Assembly (NCBI GenBank): GCA_041498815.1
Contig: JBGQJC010000045.1
Location: 1-18,777, forward strand
Source of the DNA: DATDPM01 sp041498815
Lineage (GTDB): Bacteria > Pseudomonadota > Alphaproteobacteria > DATDPM01
Length of the DNA: 18,777 nucleotides
Direction of reading: 5' to 3'
The notes below the pieces were generated by a model that was not told the origin of the DNA, did no database searches, and saw nothing but the letters and a program-made list of their open reading frames with translations. Every line of letters begins with the position of its first letter. Position 1 is the stretch's first letter. Position numbers and translations under genes: made by a program. Shown piece after piece: positions 6,771-14,888 of this stretch.

Positions 6771-7853
6771 ATGCACGCCCCTCGAATGGTCCTCGCCGGC
6801 CTATTATCCATGATCGGATCCCGCCGCATTTCGTGGGCGCCGTTTCTTCTCCTCTTGGCGCTCGTGCCCAATGCGGCGCTCGGCGTTAGCCCGGCCCTTG
6901 CCGGCGCCGAAGACCGCGTCCTCCTTCTCGAGGAGAACGATTCCCTCTACTTCAACACCGACAGGCACTACACCCAGGGCCTGCGCTTTTCCGATCTCCG
7001 TCCCGATCTCGACCCGCTAAGCGGCTGGAACGAACCCTTCGATTTCTTCGGCCGGAATACCCCGGTCTTTGCCTCGGCCGGCCAACAGACCGCCCGCCGC
7101 TATGCCGTCTTCGGCGGCCAGAGCTTCTTCACGCCCAAGAATCTGAGCGCCAATCCGCCCGGCCCCGCCGACCGGCCCTATGGGGCCTGGCTTTACGCCG
7201 GCCTCAGTCTCCTTCAGGAAAGCGATGGGCGCAGGCTCGAAAATCTCGAGCTCGAGCTTGGCGTCGTCGGGCCTTGGGCCTTCGGCAGGGAGGTCCAGAA
7301 CGACTATCACCAGTTCATCGGCACGAAGGCGGCCCGGGGCTGGGAAAGCCAGATCCGGAACGAGCCGGGGGCAACGCTGTCCTATGAGCGTCTGTGGCGC
7401 GTGCCGGTCGTACCGGACGAGGACTGGGGCATCGATATCGTCCCCGGCCTGGGCGCCACCGTCGGCAATGTATTCACCTACGGGGAAATTGGCGCGCTGC
7501 TGCGGATCGGGACCGGTCTCATGGCCGATTACGGCCCGGCCCGGATCCGCCCGGCGCTGTCCGGCACCGATTATTTCGACGGCAAGGCCGCGGGCGGCGG
7601 GCCCGGCTTCTATTTCTTCGTCGGGACACAGGGGCGCGTCGTCGGGCGCAACATTTTTTTGGACGGCAATTCGTTCCGCCAAAGCCCGAGCGTGGACAAA
7701 AAGATTTTAGTCGCGGACCTGCAGGCCGGCTTCTCGGTTTTCTGGTCGGATGCCGTGCGGGTCGATTTCAGCGTCGTGGAGCGCAGCGAGGAATTCGAGG
7801 GACAGCACGGCCCCGACCCGATCGGCACCGCGAGCCTTGCGTTTTCGTGGTGA
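6771..7853 (+). CDS. Lipid A 3'-O-deacylase, LpxR family (DUF2219) outer membrane protein
   Basis: About 360 aa from ATG 6771. Starts at 6786 and 6810 are also possible, and the last gives the cleanest signal peptide (basic ISRR-like head, then WAPFLLLLALVPNAALG). LpxR enzymes are 12-stranded outer membrane barrels that remove the 3' acyloxyacyl chain of lipid A. In this numbering END (55-57) and NTDRHYTQGLRFS (62-74) match the family's N-terminal strand with its Asn-Asp catalytic pair. DRPYGAWLY (134-142) and QNDYHQFIG (176-184) follow, with H180 as the likely catalytic histidine. GWESQIRNEPG (190-200) and a terminal aromatic residue (FSW) complete the barrel pattern. Length fits the family. 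The start is the least certain part. It lies 150 bp after egtD and convergent to the HU gene. Confidence 0.85.
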   Translation: MHAPRMVLAGLLSMIGSRRISWAPFLLLLALVPNAALGVSPALAGAEDRVLLLEENDSLYFNTDRHYTQGLRFSDLRPDLDPLSGWNEPFDFFGRNTPVFASAGQQTARRYAVFGGQSFFTPKNLSANPPGPADRPYGAWLYAGLSLLQESDGRRLENLELELGVVGPWAFGREVQNDYHQFIGTKAARGWESQIRNEPGATLSYERLWRVPVVPDEDWGIDIVPGLGATVGNVFTYGEIGALLRIGTGLMADYGPARIRPALSGTDYFDGKAAGGGPGFYFFVGTQGRVVGRNIFLDGNSFRQSPSVDKKILVADLQAGFSVFWSDAVRVDFSVVERSEEFEGQHGPDPIGTASLAFSW

Positions 7854-7960
7854 GTCGCCGACGCATTTGGGCGGCGGCCATGTCGCCGCCCGGCCCTAAA
7901 GACTCACCCGGAATACGAACGGAAATTCGCCGCGAACGTTAAGGAAATTCAACGCATTAC

Positions 7961-7989
7961 CCCCCGCCCGTTCCGGGGCCGGGCGGGGG
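7961..7989. terminator. Long GC hairpin between convergent genes
   Basis: CCCCCGCCCG (7961-7970) pairs perfectly with CGGGCGGGGG (7980-7989) around a nine-base loop. A second hairpin GCCGCC-CAAA-GGCGGC lies at 8002-8017, next to the HU stop codon. Both sit between the convergent lpxR-like and HU genes, where a bidirectional terminator is expected. Neither has a T-run, so they may act as barriers or mRNA 3' end protectors. Confidence 0.45.
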
Positions 7990-8021
7990 CTGATCCAAGA
8001 TGCCGCCCAAAGGCGGCGGCG

Positions 8022-8327
8022 TCAGACCGCTTCCTTGAGATCCTTGGAGGCGCGGAAGGCGACCTTCTTGCTCGCCTTAATCTGGATCGGTTGGCCGGTG
8101 GCCGGATTGCGGCCCATGCGCGCGGCGCGCTTCCTCACCTGGAGGACGCCGAAGCCGGCGATGCGGATCCGGTCCCCTTTCTTCAAATGCTTGACCAACA
8201 GACCGATCGTGTCGCCAAGCAATTCTTCCGCGTGCTTCTTCGGCATCTTGTGAGATTCCGCGATGCTGGCGGCGATATGCTTGAGGGTCACGGTTGTTTG
8301 CGTTTTGCTGCCGATGCTGGCGGCCAT
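8022..8327 (-). CDS. HU/IHF-family DNA-binding protein
   Basis: A 101-aa histone-like protein. The start at 8327 is set by GGGGGAG eight bases upstream on the minus strand; the frame extends further without an RBS. Helices in the first 50 residues form the dimer body. IAGFGVLQVRKRAAR (56-70) and GRNPATGQPIQI (72-83) are the hallmark beta-arm region, with the conserved proline that intercalates into DNA. The short leader MAASIGSKTQTTVTLKHIA is longer than in E. coli HU (90 aa). It binds and bends DNA in the nucleoid. HU, IHF subunit and other HU-like proteins cannot be separated here. A sigma-70-like promoter is visible upstream. Confidence 0.92.
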   Translation of the reverse strand: MAASIGSKTQTTVTLKHIAASIAESHKMPKKHAEELLGDTIGLLVKHLKKGDRIRIAGFGVLQVRKRAARMGRNPATGQPIQIKASKKVAFRASKDLKEAV

Positions 8328-8378
8328 GCCACGAACTCCCCCTGAACGCTGCGTTGGCTGATACGAAGGTCGAAAACA

Positions 8379-8407
8379 ATCATAATTGGCCCTTGGATAC
8401 AAGTCCA
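8379..8407 (-). promoter_or_regulatory. Sigma-70-type promoter of the HU-family gene
   Basis: On the minus strand TGGACT (-35, 8402-8407; four of six matches) is followed after exactly 17 bases by TATGAT (-10, 8379-8384; five of six). It lies 52 bases upstream of the start codon, leaving a leader of about 45 nt. Confidence 0.55.
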
Positions 8408-8821
8408 TGCGCGCGGTGTCAAAGGCCACCCCGCCCCGGCCAAGGGGCATCGAGCGATCAGGCACGAGGTCGCCGGTCGGCCGGTGGCTCGTGCAGGAGC
8501 GGCGCGATCGCGCAGCAGCACCATCCAAGGATCGAAGACAAACCGGACCGGGGCATTGCAGCCGGCGGCGGCTTGGCGCCTAAACAATTGAATTCCTTGG
8601 CCCCGTGATCGTCCGCAAACGGCCTCAAAGCGCCCCAAAAACGCCCCGCCCCGTGGCTTAAAGTATACGCTTACCGGTGCCCCGAGCGGCACGCGCCCCG
8701 GCACCCGGCGAAGGTGCGTTTAGTCAAGAGCCTGCCGTCCGGGAGCCGGACGCCCAAATTTAAACAGGCGCCGCCCGTTTTCTGCCCGGCAACCTCGTAA
8801 CGTCGAAAGGAGCGCCCGCTC
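8408..8821. other. Intergenic stretch without a recognisable gene
   Basis: This stretch lies between the HU promoter and the frameshifted small gene. Several frames are open on both strands, but none has a ribosome binding site or protein-like composition. I see no tRNA, repeat or clear RNA structure. The right end carries an AAAGGAG ribosome binding site (about 8808-8814) for the ATG at 8822. Confidence 0.5.
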
Positions 8822-9018
8822 ATGGCCAAGGCATCCAAGCCCAAACATGCCGCCGATAACCCGAGGCGCGGCCGAACGGCGCTGGGGCGGCTCGGCAACA
8901 AGCCCGGGCGGGGCGCCGGAAGGTTGCCGGCATCTCGATCGGCGGCGTGAATTCGGCGAAGATCGCCGGAAATCCGCCCGGACGCGCGGGAAAAACTTCG
9001 GGCTTCAGCGTCGAATGA
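8822..9018 (+). pseudogene. Small basic protein gene with apparent single-base frameshift
   Basis: ATG 8822 has AAAGGAG eight to ten bases upstream and opens a very basic reading frame (MAKASKPKHAADNPRRGR...) that stops at 8950 after 42 aa. From about 8920 a different frame (-1) continues with protein-like sequence, KVAGISIGGVNSAKIAGN..., to a stop at 9016-9018. Inserting one base near 8919 would join both into about 65 aa. The joined product has an internal repeat, GNKPGRGAGKVAGIS against GNPPGRAGKTSGFS, which supports that the two parts belong together. It ends 16 bp before bdhA and would be its operon partner. A sequencing error, a decayed gene, or a genuine 42-aa peptide are the alternatives. 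I do not recognise the family. Confidence 0.4.
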
Positions 9019-9034
9019 AATGGAGAGGTCAATC

Positions 9035-9817
9035 ATGCGCATGAAGGACAAGGTCGCGATCGTGACCGGCGGCGCCAGCGGCATCGGTCACGATATTTGC
9101 CGGGCCTTCGCCAAGGAGGGCGCCAAGGTCGCCGTCGCCGACCTCAATCTCGACGGCGCCGCGGCGGCGGCCCGCGCCATCGAGGCCGAAGGGGGCCGGG
9201 CGATCGGCATTGCCATGAACGTGACCGACGAGTCGCAAGTCGAATCCGGCGTGGCCGCCGTGATCGAGGCTTACGGCACGGTCGATGTGCTGGTCAGCAA
9301 CGCCGGCATTCAACACATCGATCCGGTGGTCGATCTGAAATTCGCCGATTGGCGCAAGATGCTCGCGATCCACCTCGACGGTGCTTTTTTAACCACCCGC
9401 GCGTGCCTCCGGCAAATGTACAAGGCCGGCCGCGGCGGGTCGGTCATCTATATGGGCTCGGTCCATTCGAAGGAGGCCTCGCCCCTCAAGGCCCCCTATG
9501 TCACGGCCAAGCACGGCTTGATCGGCCTTTGCAAGGTGGTGGCGAAGGAAGGTGCCAAGCACGGGGTGCGCGCCAACGTCATCTGCCCGGGATTCGTCCG
9601 CACGCCGCTCGTGGACAAGCAGATTCCCGAACAGGCGCGTGAACTCGGCATCACCGAAGCGCAGGTGATCAAGGACGTGATGCTGAAGGAAACCGTCGAC
9701 GGCGAATTCACCACCACCGCCGACGTCGCCGAACTCGCGGTGATGTTCGCCTCTTTCCCGACCAATGCGCTGACCGGTCAATCCATCGTCGTCAGCCACG
9801 GCTGGTTCATGCAATAG
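9035..9817 (+). CDS. bdhA: 3-Hydroxybutyrate dehydrogenase (SDR family)
   Basis: A 260-aa cytosolic NAD-dependent enzyme interconverting (R)-3-hydroxybutyrate and acetoacetate, a step in use of polyhydroxybutyrate or ketone bodies. ATG 9035 is chosen for GGAGAGG six bases upstream; ATG 9041 is a minor alternative. The classical short-chain dehydrogenase features are present: TGGASGIG (11-18) for the cofactor, NAGI (89-92), and catalytic S142, Y155 and K159 in GSVHSKEASPLKAPYVTAK. PGFVRTPLV (185-193) and the C-terminal LTGQSIVVSHGWFMQ match the 3-hydroxybutyrate dehydrogenase group rather than general SDRs. Length is as expected. A broader SDR substrate cannot be fully excluded. Confidence 0.88.
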   Translation: MRMKDKVAIVTGGASGIGHDICRAFAKEGAKVAVADLNLDGAAAAARAIEAEGGRAIGIAMNVTDESQVESGVAAVIEAYGTVDVLVSNAGIQHIDPVVDLKFADWRKMLAIHLDGAFLTTRACLRQMYKAGRGGSVIYMGSVHSKEASPLKAPYVTAKHGLIGLCKVVAKEGAKHGVRANVICPGFVRTPLVDKQIPEQARELGITEAQVIKDVMLKETVDGEFTTTADVAELAVMFASFPTNALTGQSIVVSHGWFMQ

Positions 9818-9823
9818 GACCGG

Positions 9824-9837
9824 CGCCGAATTCGGCG
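9824..9837. terminator. Palindrome between convergent bdhA and the FliD-like gene
   Basis: CGCCGAATTCGGCG is a perfect 14-bp palindrome in the 41-bp gap between two convergent genes. It could end transcripts from both sides, but no T-run follows. Confidence 0.3.
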
Positions 9838-9858
9838 GGTCGCGCAGCAGGGCGGCGA

Positions 9859-10698
9859 TCAGGCGCGGAGCGACAGAAGCGATCCGATCGGCAGCGCGCC
9901 CGATTGCGGAGACGAGGTCATGCCGAGAATTTGCGTGGTCAGGTCCTGGGTCATTTGGCCCAAGAGCGCGGTCCGGATCATGGCCGCGTAGTCCGCCGCC
10001 GATTGCTGCTGCGCCGCCCGGCCTTGGGTATCCGCGGCGCCGGCTTCCATTTGCAGCAGTTGTTCCTGTTTGACGGTGGCATCGAGCGCGGCCGGGATCG
10101 CCCGGCCGGGATCGCCGTATTGGCCGGCAAGCTTCGAGAGCGATTGCGCGGCTTGGCCGAGCAGCGCCTCGGTATCGGCGGGGTTGGCCGCATCGGCCGC
10201 CTGAACGGCGGACTTGGTGAGCGAAAGCGTCCCGTCGCTTTTGGCGGTGATGCCGATGGCGCCCAGCGACCCGATCGCGCCGGACGAGATCGCCCCTTCG
10301 GTTTTCCCGAGCGCGGTCGCCAAACCGGCGGCAAGCGGATCCCCGGCCAGCGCCCCGCCGGGCCCGGTCAGGCTCGCAAGCGAGGAAACGAGGTTGTTGT
10401 AGGCGTTGACGAATTGCTGTGCCGCTGCCGTCACCCCGCCTTTCACGCTGGCCGGCTGCTTGAGGCCCCGAAGCGCGGTCTCGAAGGAATTGAGCGCGGC
10501 GACAAGCTGGCCGTAACCGCCGGCCAAAGCCTGTTTCGACTGCAATTCTTGCGCTTTCGGGGAGGATGGCGCCGCCGCCTGGGAGGTCGTCCGATTGGCT
10601 GCCAGCGCTTCGAGCGCGAGCGTGGCGGGATTGCTGCTGGCGGCGGAATTGGTGCCGAGCAAAGTCGCCAAACTATTCGGAGTGAGACCGGAAATCAT
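9859..10698 (-). CDS. FliD-like (flagellar cap / hook-associated 2 C-terminal-like) protein
   Basis: A 279-aa protein. Start 10698 is set by GGAGG five bases upstream; the ATG at 10710 contains that RBS and is unlikely. The central part has FVNAYNNLVSSLASL (96-110) and IGITAKSDGTLSLTKSAV (148-165). These are the spacing and wording of FliD C-terminal domains (FVxxYN, then IGIxxxxDGTLxLD). N- and C-termini are helical and Ala/Gln-rich, as in axial flagellar proteins. FliD caps the growing filament and is usually 400 aa or more; this one is shorter and would lack most of the variable middle domains. No other flagellar gene is adjacent. A CtrA-type site lies about 180 bp upstream. It may be a genuine short cap protein or a FliD-related protein of other function. 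Confidence 0.6.
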   Translation of the reverse strand: MISGLTPNSLATLLGTNSAASSNPATLALEALAANRTTSQAAAPSSPKAQELQSKQALAGGYGQLVAALNSFETALRGLKQPASVKGGVTAAAQQFVNAYNNLVSSLASLTGPGGALAGDPLAAGLATALGKTEGAISSGAIGSLGAIGITAKSDGTLSLTKSAVQAADAANPADTEALLGQAAQSLSKLAGQYGDPGRAIPAALDATVKQEQLLQMEAGAADTQGRAAQQQSAADYAAMIRTALLGQMTQDLTTQILGMTSSPQSGALPIGSLLSLRA

Positions 10699-10876
10699 CC
10701 TGACCTCCACATCTTGTCTTTAGGAACGTCCGGTTCGCGCATTCGGCAATCGGATTGAAGCGGGCGCAAACCAGCGCCGCATGGAGCCCCAAATTTTCGC
10801 CCTGAAACCGGATTTTGCCCCCGCTTGAGCGCGGGGTTCGCCGTCCCTTGGATCGGCTTAGACTACGCAAGCGCCA

Positions 10877-10891
10877 TTAATAAGCCGTTAA
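10877..10891 (-). promoter_or_regulatory. Candidate CtrA binding site (TTAA-N7-TTAA)
   Basis: TTAACGGCTTATTAA on the minus strand is an exact TTAA-N7-TTAA full site, the consensus for the alphaproteobacterial cell-cycle and motility regulator CtrA. I found no other such spacing in the window. It lies 179 bp upstream of the FliD-like start and 101 bp past the end of the transporter gene. CtrA control of flagellar genes is well established, which makes the placement meaningful; binding itself is inferred. Confidence 0.5.
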
Positions 10892-10992
10892 GAAATTCCC
10901 GCCCGCCCCTAACCTAAAGGCTTGAATGAATTGGCAGGTTTTGAACGGGGGGCGCAAGCGCGTCCATCGTCGGTCTGGCGGTTGCGGCGCGC

Positions 10993-12351
10993 TCAATGCG
11001 CCAGATTCTCCCAATACCGCGCGAAGACGATCGCCGAGAGAATGAATCCCAGCACCACGTTGAACGCAACCCCGGCGCTGAAGGCGAGGAACGGTTTCCG
11101 TCCGGAGCGGGCCAGCTCGCGCAAGCGCGTCGTCAAGCCGATGCTGAGAAAGCAGAAGGTGAAGGCCCAGGTGCGGAGATCCTTGATCGGCGCGACCAGC
11201 GCCGGGACCACGGTCTTGCCGTAATCGGCGTAACTGATGCTGCTCACGGCCCAGGTGATGAGAAGCGAGGCGGCGAGGAATCCGATCACGAATTTGGGGA
11301 AGCGCCACCAGATCTGCGCGGCATCGGCCTTCCGGCCCGATTGCGCCTCCCACCGCGTCGTCGCGATCACCGCCAAAATGAAAGCCCAGATGCCGATCCA
11401 GACATCGCGTCCCACCACCTTCATCAAAGTAAAGGCGAAGATCGCCTGATCGCTGGTGCCGGCGATACCGGGGACTTTTCCCGCCAAGTCGCCGTAGCTT
11501 TGCGCCGCCGCAAGCCCGGCCGCATCGGCGAATTCCGAGGTGCCGATCCAGGCCCCGGCGACGCCGGCCGGCAGGTGCAATAATCGCGATATCAGCGGCA
11601 AAACGAAGATCATCACGATCGCCCACAGGATGACCAAAGTGATGGCGACGGGCGGATGCTCTTTCTTGGCGCCGACCGCGGCCGCGACCGCAATCGCCGC
11701 CGAAACGCCGCACACGGCGCCGCCGGCTCCGAGCGTCGCGCATAACCGGCGGTCGAGGTCCAGTTTTCGCCCGGTCCAGAAGATCACGAGGAAGGTGGTG
11801 ATCGAAACGATCGAGGCCTGGAGAATCGCGACCGGCCCCGCCCACACGATCAACGTGAACGGCAAGGTCGCGCCGAGCAAAACGATTCCGGTCTTGATAT
11901 AGAACTCGACGCGGAAACCGGCGTCCATCGCCCGCGGCAGGCCGACGACGTTCGAAATCAAAAGGCCGAGCACGAGCGCAACCAACGGCGGCTCGAGATT
12001 ATATTTGCTGGCGCTTTCCCAGGCACCGAGCGAAAGAATCAAAACCGAAACGAGATAGACGAAAACGAAGGCGGGAATGAATTCGGACGGCTTCTGGCCC
12101 ATGGCCGTGAGGGCGGCCGTGAAGACCGCAAGCCACGCCGCAAATTGGACGGCGTAGCGCAGATAGTTTTCGGCGAAATGGGCGCCAAGCGCCGCCGGCG
12201 TCGCCCATTTGGCGGGCGTGACCGCGATCCATTTGAGGCTCGAGCCGTTCAAAAATAGCGCCAGCGCGGCGATGACGATGGCAATTCCGAGCCACACCGC
12301 CCACCAGTCTTCCTTGAGCCAAAGCTCGCGCCAGCCCGAAGTCTTGTCCAT
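10993..12351 (-). CDS. YeiH-family (putative sulfate exporter) membrane transporter
   Basis: A 452-aa polytopic inner membrane protein. The start at 12351 follows GGGGAGATC. It belongs to the family typified by E. coli YeiH. The conserved parts are EPPLVALVLGLLISN, FYIKTGIVLLGATLPF, the glycine-rich LCATLGAGGAVCGVSAAIA, the IGTSEFADAAGLAAA stretch and VPGIAGTSDQAIFAFTLMKVVGRDVWIG. About 11-12 membrane segments are visible. It is longer than YeiH (about 350 aa), with extra N-terminal membrane segments (~18-38, 64-85, 92-110), as in a longer subgroup of the family. The sulfate-export label comes from family naming; the actual substrate is unknown. It lies 100 bp downstream of the FAD oxidoreductase gene on the same strand, so the two may share a transcript. 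Confidence 0.88.
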   Translation of the reverse strand: MDKTSGWRELWLKEDWWAVWLGIAIVIAALALFLNGSSLKWIAVTPAKWATPAALGAHFAENYLRYAVQFAAWLAVFTAALTAMGQKPSEFIPAFVFVYLVSVLILSLGAWESASKYNLEPPLVALVLGLLISNVVGLPRAMDAGFRVEFYIKTGIVLLGATLPFTLIVWAGPVAILQASIVSITTFLVIFWTGRKLDLDRRLCATLGAGGAVCGVSAAIAVAAAVGAKKEHPPVAITLVILWAIVMIFVLPLISRLLHLPAGVAGAWIGTSEFADAAGLAAAQSYGDLAGKVPGIAGTSDQAIFAFTLMKVVGRDVWIGIWAFILAVIATTRWEAQSGRKADAAQIWWRFPKFVIGFLAASLLITWAVSSISYADYGKTVVPALVAPIKDLRTWAFTFCFLSIGLTTRLRELARSGRKPFLAFSAGVAFNVVLGFILSAIVFARYWENLAH

Positions 12352-12451
12352 GCCGATCTCCCCGATCCGCGGCCGGATGCCGCATGGTAATACGCGGGCG
12401 CCGCGGCGGCAAAGCCGCGATCTGTTTCAGTTTCGTGGCGGGGCGCAGGGG

Positions 12452-13684
12452 TCAGGATTTGCCGCGCGTCATCTCCGGCGTTCGCACATGCTCGGGCCGA
12501 ATCCCGACCCCGATCAACCGGGCGGGGATGCGGCGCAAGACGGGCAAGCGGATGAAAAGCCGCAAGACGAAGGGCGGCACGATCTTCGCCCGGCTGCCGA
12601 GCACGCGCCTTACGATCCTGTTCTGCATGGCGATCTGGAGCCGCTGAATGACGCGGGTGGCAAGCCCGCGCCGCTGCTGCACGCGCCGGAGGTGGGCGGT
12701 GGCGATGCTTCCGCTTCGCAGCGGTTCGGCCAAGATATTGGCGGCGGCAACGGCGTCTTGAATCGCGAGATTGATGCCCACGCCCCCGATCGGCGACATG
12801 GCGTGCGCGGAGTCGCCGATGCACAAAAGGCCGGGGCGGAACCATTGGGCGAGCCGGTCGACGACGATCGTGAGCAGCTTGATCCGGTCCCAGCCCGTCA
12901 ACTCGCGCGTCCGCTCCAGTGCAAGCAAGGCATATCTCGCGACATTTTCGCGGAAGGCCGGCAAGCCGGCGCGCTCGATGTCTTTGTACGCCCCTTTCGG
13001 GATCACGAGGCCGCATTGCCAGTTGTCGCCGCGGTTGATCATGACGAAGACATAGCCGGCATCGAACCGGCCGAGCGACTGCGCCGGATCGGAGGGCAAA
13101 CGGGAAAGGCGGAACCATAAGACGTCGATCGGAACCGAAAGCTCCTCGACCTTGAGGCCGGCCTTATCGCGCACCAGCGAATGACGGCCGTCGGCCCCGA
13201 TCACGAGCTTGGCGCGAAATTCCACCGGTCCGTCCGGGCCCAGGGCGCGCAAGCCCGCGACTTTCGTTCCATCCAGGATCAAGTCGGTGACTTCGGTTTG
13301 CATGCGGAGGTTAAAGGTCTTAAAGCGGGCGGCCTGGGTCGCGAGGAAATTCAGAAAGTCCCACTGCGGCATGAAGGCGACGAAGCGGCATTTCGTCTTG
13401 AGATGGCGGAAGTCCGCGATCGGAATGCGGACGTCGCCCACCATGCCGGTCAGTTCCGGCACCTCCTGATGCGGCAGCTTCAGGAAGGCGTCGAGCAACC
13501 CCAGCTCGTGCATGATTTCCATGGTCGAGGGATGAATCGTATCGCCCCGGAAGTCGCGCAGGAAATCGCGGTGCTTTTCGAGGACCAAAACGTCGATTCC
13601 GGCGCGCGCCAGGAGAAAGCCGAGCATCATGCCGGCCGGGCCGCCGCCGGCGATGCAACAGGTCACGGAAACTTGCTCGGTCAT
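12452..13684 (-). CDS. FAD-dependent monooxygenase/oxidoreductase (UbiH/PHBH fold)
   Basis: A 410-aa flavoprotein. Start 13684 is chosen because the Rossmann FAD motif begins right behind it: CCIAGGGPAGMMLGFLLARAG, ending VLEKH. The frame is open far upstream, but that extension runs through the divergent gene. The second FAD/NADPH motif GADGRHSLVRDKAG (~173-186) and the third motif GDSAHAMSPIGGVGINLAIQDA (~286-307) place it in the p-hydroxybenzoate hydroxylase/UbiH class, which hydroxylates aromatic rings with NAD(P)H and O2. The C-terminus is basic and partly amphipathic, possibly membrane-associated. The RBS is poor (a G-run next to the ATG). The substrate cannot be told; the neighbouring transporter gives no clear hint. 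Confidence 0.85.
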   Translation of the reverse strand: MTEQVSVTCCIAGGGPAGMMLGFLLARAGIDVLVLEKHRDFLRDFRGDTIHPSTMEIMHELGLLDAFLKLPHQEVPELTGMVGDVRIPIADFRHLKTKCRFVAFMPQWDFLNFLATQAARFKTFNLRMQTEVTDLILDGTKVAGLRALGPDGPVEFRAKLVIGADGRHSLVRDKAGLKVEELSVPIDVLWFRLSRLPSDPAQSLGRFDAGYVFVMINRGDNWQCGLVIPKGAYKDIERAGLPAFRENVARYALLALERTRELTGWDRIKLLTIVVDRLAQWFRPGLLCIGDSAHAMSPIGGVGINLAIQDAVAAANILAEPLRSGSIATAHLRRVQQRRGLATRVIQRLQIAMQNRIVRRVLGSRAKIVPPFVLRLFIRLPVLRRIPARLIGVGIRPEHVRTPEMTRGKS

Positions 13685-13790
13685 GCCCCCCGTCCGCGCC
13701 GGACGATAACCGAGTATCGCGGTAAACTCTACCGGGAGGGGGCATCGATCCCTTACCATGGGCTGGGCGGCGTGAGCCGGAGGGGGCCCG

Positions 13791-14888
13791 ATGCAGGACG
13801 GAGAAACGATTCGTAGGCCGGATGAAGGACCGGCGGGCGAATTACCGATTAGGTTCCGGGGCGCGGCTTCCGAATACTTCGGCATCTGGATCGTCAACCT
13901 GCTGCTGACGATCATAACGCTCGGGATCTGGTCGGCCTGGGCGAAGGTGCGCCGCAAGCGGTATTTCCTCGGCAGCACCTCGATCGACGGCCACGCCTTC
14001 GAATATCACGCGCGGGGCCTGCAGATCCTGATCGGCCGCTTGATTGCGGTATGCGTCATCCTGGGCCAGCAGATTCTGGCAAAGTCCAATCCCACCGCGG
14101 GTACCGCCGCAAGCATTGCGATCTTTTTTCTGCTGCCCTGGGTCTTCAATCGGAGCCTCCGGTTCAACGCCCGCATGACCAGCTGGCGCAACGTCCGCTT
14201 CAACTTCCGGGGCTCCTACCTCGGCGCTTTGGGCACGCTTCTGTTGATGCCGATCGTGGGCGCGCTGACGCTGGGGTTGCTGTTGCCGGTGTCGAGCAGG
14301 CTCGCCGCCAACTATGTCGTCCGAAATCTTCGCTTCGGCACCGCGGAGTTTACCGGCGATCCGCGGCTCGCGCCCTTTTACGGCGCGTTTTTCAAATCGT
14401 TTCTCGTCGCCGTCATCGGTATCGTCGCGACATCCGTTATCACCGCTGTCTGGATCGGCTTCGTCGCGGGTCTCGGCGGCGCCGCGCAGATACCCCAAGG
14501 CGCCCTGGTCGCCTCCCTGGTCAAGCTTGGCATATCGTTCCCCATCGTGGCGCTCATCGTCGGGGTCTTGGGATTCGGACCGTTCTACCGCGCGCTCACG
14601 CGCAACATCGTCGTCAACGCGGCAACGTTGCAAGGCGGCCATCGCTTCCGTGCCGATCTTTCGCCCGTCCGTTACGCCTGGATCGTCGTGTCCAATCTGG
14701 TCGCGCAGGCCGTAAGCCTCTTTTTCCTGCGGCCGTGGGCGGCGGTGCGGGAGTGGCGCTACGTCTGCGGCCATGTGGCCGCCGTTCCGGGGGGCGATCT
14801 CGGCGCCTTCGTCGATTCGGCGCAGACTGCGGGCGGCGCCATCGGCAGCGAGTTGATGGACATCGGAGGTTTCGAGATCGGGCTGTGA
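13791..14888 (+). CDS. DUF898 (YjgN family) membrane protein
   Basis: A 365-aa inner membrane protein with about eight membrane segments; ATG 13791 follows GGAGGGGG. The family signatures are clear: IRFRGAASEYFGIWIVNLLL (20-39), LGIWSAWAKVRRKRYFLGST and a FEYHARG segment in the first repeat. A second, similar half (about residues 130-245) contains NARMTSWRNVRFNFRGS and YVVRNLRFGTAEF. The end GGAIGSELMDIGGFEIGL matches the conserved YjgN tail. Function of the family is not established. It overlaps the next gene by four bases (GTGA), and the pair with an M48 peptidase is known from other proteobacteria, suggesting joint action in the envelope. It is divergent from the FAD gene with a 106-bp gap between them. 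Confidence 0.9.
   Translation: MQDGETIRRPDEGPAGELPIRFRGAASEYFGIWIVNLLLTIITLGIWSAWAKVRRKRYFLGSTSIDGHAFEYHARGLQILIGRLIAVCVILGQQILAKSNPTAGTAASIAIFFLLPWVFNRSLRFNARMTSWRNVRFNFRGSYLGALGTLLLMPIVGALTLGLLLPVSSRLAANYVVRNLRFGTAEFTGDPRLAPFYGAFFKSFLVAVIGIVATSVITAVWIGFVAGLGGAAQIPQGALVASLVKLGISFPIVALIVGVLGFGPFYRALTRNIVVNAATLQGGHRFRADLSPVRYAWIVVSNLVAQAVSLFFLRPWAAVREWRYVCGHVAAVPGGDLGAFVDSAQTAGGAIGSELMDIGGFEIGL

Noticed and set aside
10993..11845. Shadow frames on both strands within the YeiH-family gene
   Set aside because: They have no RBS and no hydrophobic pattern, while the minus-strand frame from 12351 is a clear polytopic membrane protein.
13685..13978. A 98-residue N-terminal extension of the FAD oxidoreductase
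   Set aside because: It runs antisense through the start of the divergent DUF898 gene and puts the FAD-binding motif far from the N-terminus.
14051..14884. A 278-codon in-frame upstream extension of the M48 protease
   Set aside because: It lies wholly inside the DUF898 gene in another frame and is Arg-rich and unlike protein; the GTG start at 14885 overlapping the upstream stop explains the gene better.
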